Made by a program: the position numbers and the translations under genes. A DNA stretch of 64,000 nucleotides from Skermanella stibiiresistens SB22. GTDB taxonomy: Bacteria; Pseudomonadota; Alphaproteobacteria; Azospirillales; Azospirillaceae. Under the pieces are notes generated by a model. That model was not told the DNA's origin. It did not search any database and saw only the letters and a program-made list of their open reading frames with translations. The stretch covers positions 224,503 to 288,502 of the forward strand of contig NZ_AVFL01000006.1 of NCBI RefSeq assembly GCF_000576635.1, read 5' to 3'. Below, in pieces: positions 61,484 through 64,000 of the stretch. Numbering within the stretch: the first letter of the stretch is position 1; the number at the start of each line of letters is the position of its first letter.

Positions 61484-62076
61484 GCGCCGCGATGGCTTGG
61501 CGGGTGATCCCCTGGGCGTCATTGGTGGAAACCCCGTGGAAGAACGGCGGCGGGACGACGACGGAGATCGCCGTCGCTCCCGCCGGGGCGGGAATGGACG
61601 ATTTCGACTGGCGCCTCAGCGCCGCCAAGGTCGGCGGCCCCGGCCCGTTCTCCAGCTTTCCCGGCGTCGACCGGACCTTGCTGGTGGTGGACGGCGCCGG
61701 GATCGAGCTGCGGCTGGCGGGGGAGGGGAGCGTGCTGGTCGAGCGGGGCGGCTCCGGTTTCACCTTCGCCGGCGACGCGGCGGTGACGTCCACCTTGCCG
61801 GGCGGTCCGATCCTCGACCTGAACATCATGACCCGGCGCGACCGCTTCCACCACGCCGTCTATCGGGCCCGCGACGTCGGACCGGTCGGTCTGCCGCTCG
61901 GCGCGGACCTCGTCCTCGTGGTGGCGCTCGCCGGCCGGGCGGAGTTGGCGGCCGGTGATCGGACGGTGCGCATCGATAAGCTCGACACGCTCGTGATCGA
62001 CGGTGACGCCACCGGCTTGGAACTGGAGGGCGGCGGCGACATCGTCGTCATCACGCTGATCAGGCAGGGAGCCTGA
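61480..62076 (+). CDS. hutD: HutD family protein
   Basis: A 198-residue cupin-type protein found in many hut operons. The family signature [14 protein letters not shown] is at the N-terminus, with [11 protein letters not shown] and [13 protein letters not shown] following. HutD is thought to limit intracellular urocanate or formimidoylglutamate levels; its biochemistry is unsettled. The ATG overlaps the hutU stop. Its last 17 bases overlap the convergent CoA-transferase gene. Confidence 0.92.
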   Translation: MSAAMAWRVIPWASLVETPWKNGGGTTTEIAVAPAGAGMDDFDWRLSAAKVGGPGPFSSFPGVDRTLLVVDGAGIELRLAGEGSVLVERGGSGFTFAGDAAVTSTLPGGPILDLNIMTRRDRFHHAVYRARDVGPVGLPLGADLVLVVALAGRAELAAGDRTVRIDKLDTLVIDGDATGLELEGGGDIVVITLIRQGA

Positions 62077-63214
62077 GTTCGGCCAAGACCTCCTCGGTGT
62101 GCTCGCCCAGCAAGGGGGCGGGGCGGGCCTGGAGGGTGCCGGAACCGAGGAAGCGGACCGGCTGGGGCACCACCGGCACGGGACCGGCGGTCTTGTGGTC
62201 GACGGTGCGGACCAGTCCGCGCGCGGTGGCGTGGACGCCGGAGACCACTTGGTCGATCGACAGGATGGGCGAGGCCGGGATGCCCGCCGCCTCCAGCGTG
62301 GCGACCGCGGCCTCGACCGAGTGGCGCAGCGTCCAGCCCTCGATGATCGTCCGCAGGGCGGCCTCGTTGGCCTTGCGGGCGGGGTCGGTGGCGAAGCGGG
62401 GATCGGCCGCCACCTCGGCCATGCCCATGGCGGCGGTGAGCTTCGCGAACAGCCCGTCGTTGGCGACCGCGATGATCATGTGTCCGTCGGAGGCCGCGAA
62501 GCTGTCGAGCGGCGCGCTCATCGGATGGGCATTGCCGATCCGGCCCGGCACCGCGCCGGTGAACAGGTATTGCGACAGCGACGTGACCATCAGCGAGAAG
62601 ACGCTGTCGACCATGGCGACGTCGAGGTGCTGGCCCCTGCCGTCACGCTCCCGGCCATGCAGAGCCGCCAGGATCGCCCAGGCGGCCTGGAGGCCGGCGG
62701 CGATGTCGCCGATCGATTCCCCGACGCGGTTGGGCGCCGATCCGGCGGGCCCGTTGACGCTCATGATCCCGCTCATCGCCTGGGCGATGATGTCGTAAGC
62801 GGGGCGGTGGGCCAGCGGCCCATCCTGGCCGAAGCCGGAGATGCTGGCGTAGACCAGCTTCGGGTTGATCGCCGACAGGGTGGCGAAGTCGATGCCGAGC
62901 CGGGCCGCGACGCCGGGGCGGAAGTTCTCCACCACGATGTCGGAGCGGGCGGCCAGCGCGTGGGCGGTGGCGCGCCCTTCGGCGCTCTTGAGGTCCAGGC
63001 TGATCGAGCGCTTGCCCCGGTTGATCATCATGAAGTAGCAGCTCTCGCCGCCAGCGCGGGGCGAGAAGTGGCGGGAGTCGTCGCCCTCCAGTCCCTCGAC
63101 CTTGATCACGTCGGCGCCGGCGTCGGCCAGCAGCGCCGTGCAGAACGGTCCCGCCAGCATGCGGGAGAAGTCCAGGACGCGGACACCGTCAAGCGGTGGC
63201 GGAAGCGGTCGCAT
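62060..63214 (-). CDS. CaiB/BaiF family CoA-transferase
   Basis: A 384-residue class III CoA-transferase. The N-terminus VRVLDFSRMLAGPFC, the block DVIKVEGLEGDDSR, and LDLKSAEG are typical, and the catalytic Asp lies in RPAYDIIAQAMSG. These enzymes move CoA between carboxylic acids via an aspartyl-CoA anhydride. Its start overlaps the stop of the MmgE/PrpD gene by one base (TGATG), so the two are an operon and may process the same dicarboxylic acid. Confidence 0.92.
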   Translation of the reverse strand: MRPLPPPLDGVRVLDFSRMLAGPFCTALLADAGADVIKVEGLEGDDSRHFSPRAGGESCYFMMINRGKRSISLDLKSAEGRATAHALAARSDIVVENFRPGVAARLGIDFATLSAINPKLVYASISGFGQDGPLAHRPAYDIIAQAMSGIMSVNGPAGSAPNRVGESIGDIAAGLQAAWAILAALHGRERDGRGQHLDVAMVDSVFSLMVTSLSQYLFTGAVPGRIGNAHPMSAPLDSFAASDGHMIIAVANDGLFAKLTAAMGMAEVAADPRFATDPARKANEAALRTIIEGWTLRHSVEAAVATLEAAGIPASPILSIDQVVSGVHATARGLVRTVDHKTAGPVPVVPQPVRFLGSGTLQARPAPLLGEHTEEVLAELRLPA

Positions 63215-64000
63215 CAGGAGGACACCTTCGCGGCGGAGGGATGGGAATGGGAAAGGCCGGCCAGCAACGCGCGCGCCTTGGGCAGGCGATCGACGCCGCG
63301 CAGCCGGTCCAGCAGGCTTTCCGCCGCAGGCGCGCCGATCACCGGGACGGCGCAGGTGCGGAACTTGGTGTCGAGTTGATCCGAACCCAACGGCCGGGCG
63401 GCGGAGCCGCGCGCGAAGTCTCGGAAGGTCGAGACGATGCGGCCGTCCCGCGTTTCGATCGTCACTTCCGCCCCTTCAGGAGTGGCGGCCCGCGCCGCAG
63501 GATCGTCCCAGCGGGAGCCGGTGACCATCTCGACGGTCGCCATGACGACGCGGATCCGGGGATCGCGGATCACCGCCTCGTCCAGATGCTCCAGCCTCAG
63601 ATCGCCCAGGACCAATTGGGCCGCCACCGCGAAGGGCATGCTGAACTGCGCCTCCTGCCGGCTGGCCGGGTCGCGGTGCGCCAGATTGGCGACCACGATC
63701 GGCGGCACGTCGGTGACGATGCGGCGGATGGCGTCGAGATGAAGCCCGTGTTCCGCGACCAGATCCGCCGCGGCGTCGACGGCGGCGTGGGACGACAGGC
63801 AGACCGGGATGCGCTTGACGTCGATGCCGGGGTCGAGCAGGAACCAGCGCCGGCCCAGCGCCTCGATCGGCTCCCGCTCCAGCACGCCGCCGTTCATCAG
63901 GGCGGCGAAGCCCCGGGCGTGTTCCAGCGCGTCGGCCGGGCCGCTGGCGCCACTGGAGGCCAGCAGGGCCGCCACCACGCCGGCTTCCGCCGTGCGGCCC
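63214..64000 (-). CDS. MmgE/PrpD family protein, N-terminal part outside the window
   Basis: The last 262 residues of an MmgE/PrpD protein (2-methylcitrate dehydratase/itaconate-type hydro-lyase fold); the reading frame is open to base 64000. The visible part begins inside the helical domain (GRTAEAGVVAALLASSG), with the small domain from about 63870 leftward (VKRIPVCLSSHAAVDAA). The usual N-terminal helices are off the edge. It is coupled to the CoA-transferase gene, consistent with catabolism of a branched or dicarboxylic acid. Confidence 0.88.
   Translation of the reverse strand, partial: GRTAEAGVVAALLASSGASGPADALEHARGFAALMNGGVLEREPIEALGRRWFLLDPGIDVKRIPVCLSSHAAVDAAADLVAEHGLHLDAIRRIVTDVPPIVVANLAHRDPASRQEAQFSMPFAVAAQLVLGDLRLEHLDEAVIRDPRIRVVMATVEMVTGSRWDDPAARAATPEGAEVTIETRDGRIVSTFRDFARGSAARPLGSDQLDTKFRTCAVPVIGAPAAESLLDRLRGVDRLPKARALLAGLSHSHPSAAKVSS

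Overview
High-GC DNA (roughly two-thirds G+C by eye) with gene families typical of Alphaproteobacteria: a DctP/DctQM TRAP transporter, a TorF-type porin, a HutF/HutG-type histidine pathway and a perfect match to the CtrA box. A Rhodospirillales/Azospirillaceae-like bacterium is my best guess. This is inference from gene content, because no rRNA or marker gene is present.

Positions 1-35000 are an envelope and secretion region. A minus-strand operon encodes a DUF697 protein, a tiny two-helix membrane protein, an SPFH/band-7 protein and a PvdE/SyrD-type ABC exporter that runs off the left edge. Divergent from it, a co-directional block of about 25 kb starts with a 4030-residue secreted repeat protein containing 18 tandem units, 16 of them exactly 156 residues long. 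It continues with a dedicated type I secretion system (outer-membrane factor, ABC transporter, HlyD adaptor) and a 1034-residue fusion of a periplasmic binding domain, an apparent beta-sandwich sensor and an MscS channel. It ends with a lipoprotein and TssJ-, TssL- and TssM-like proteins, with no T6SS tail, sheath or baseplate genes. A terminator separates this block from a TorF-like porin. A second operon at 30896-34992 (thioester-reductase-like SDR, SET-domain protein, GNAT-like protein, second PvdE/SyrD-type exporter) looks like a small tailoring and export cassette. The 4.2-29.7 kb block is the best candidate for an undescribed system: adhesin, secretion machine, ligand/tension sensor and an orphan T6SS-type envelope complex.

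Positions 35000-51900 are catabolic. A LysR gene precedes a sugar-acid type operon (2-hydroxyacid dehydrogenase, galactonate-dehydratase-like enolase, maleylacetate-reductase-like dehydrogenase, TRAP transporter) closed by a GntR/FCD regulator. Then comes a probable sigma-54 promoter and inverted repeat ahead of a PuuE-type allantoinase, an AllA-type ureidoglycolate lyase, a dipeptide-type ABC transporter, an epimerase and an SDR.

Positions 51900-55500 are a relic mobile segment: a decayed IS4-type transposase, two parS-like 16-bp palindromes, a ParA ATPase with a small partner of lower GC content, and a broken IS6-like transposase. Positions 55550-62076 are the hut cluster (hutC, hutF divergent from hutI, hutG, hutU, hutD) with a HutC operator between the arms; hutH is not in the window. 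The right edge holds a CaiB/BaiF CoA-transferase and the C-terminal part of an MmgE/PrpD protein. No tRNA, rRNA or CRISPR array was seen.
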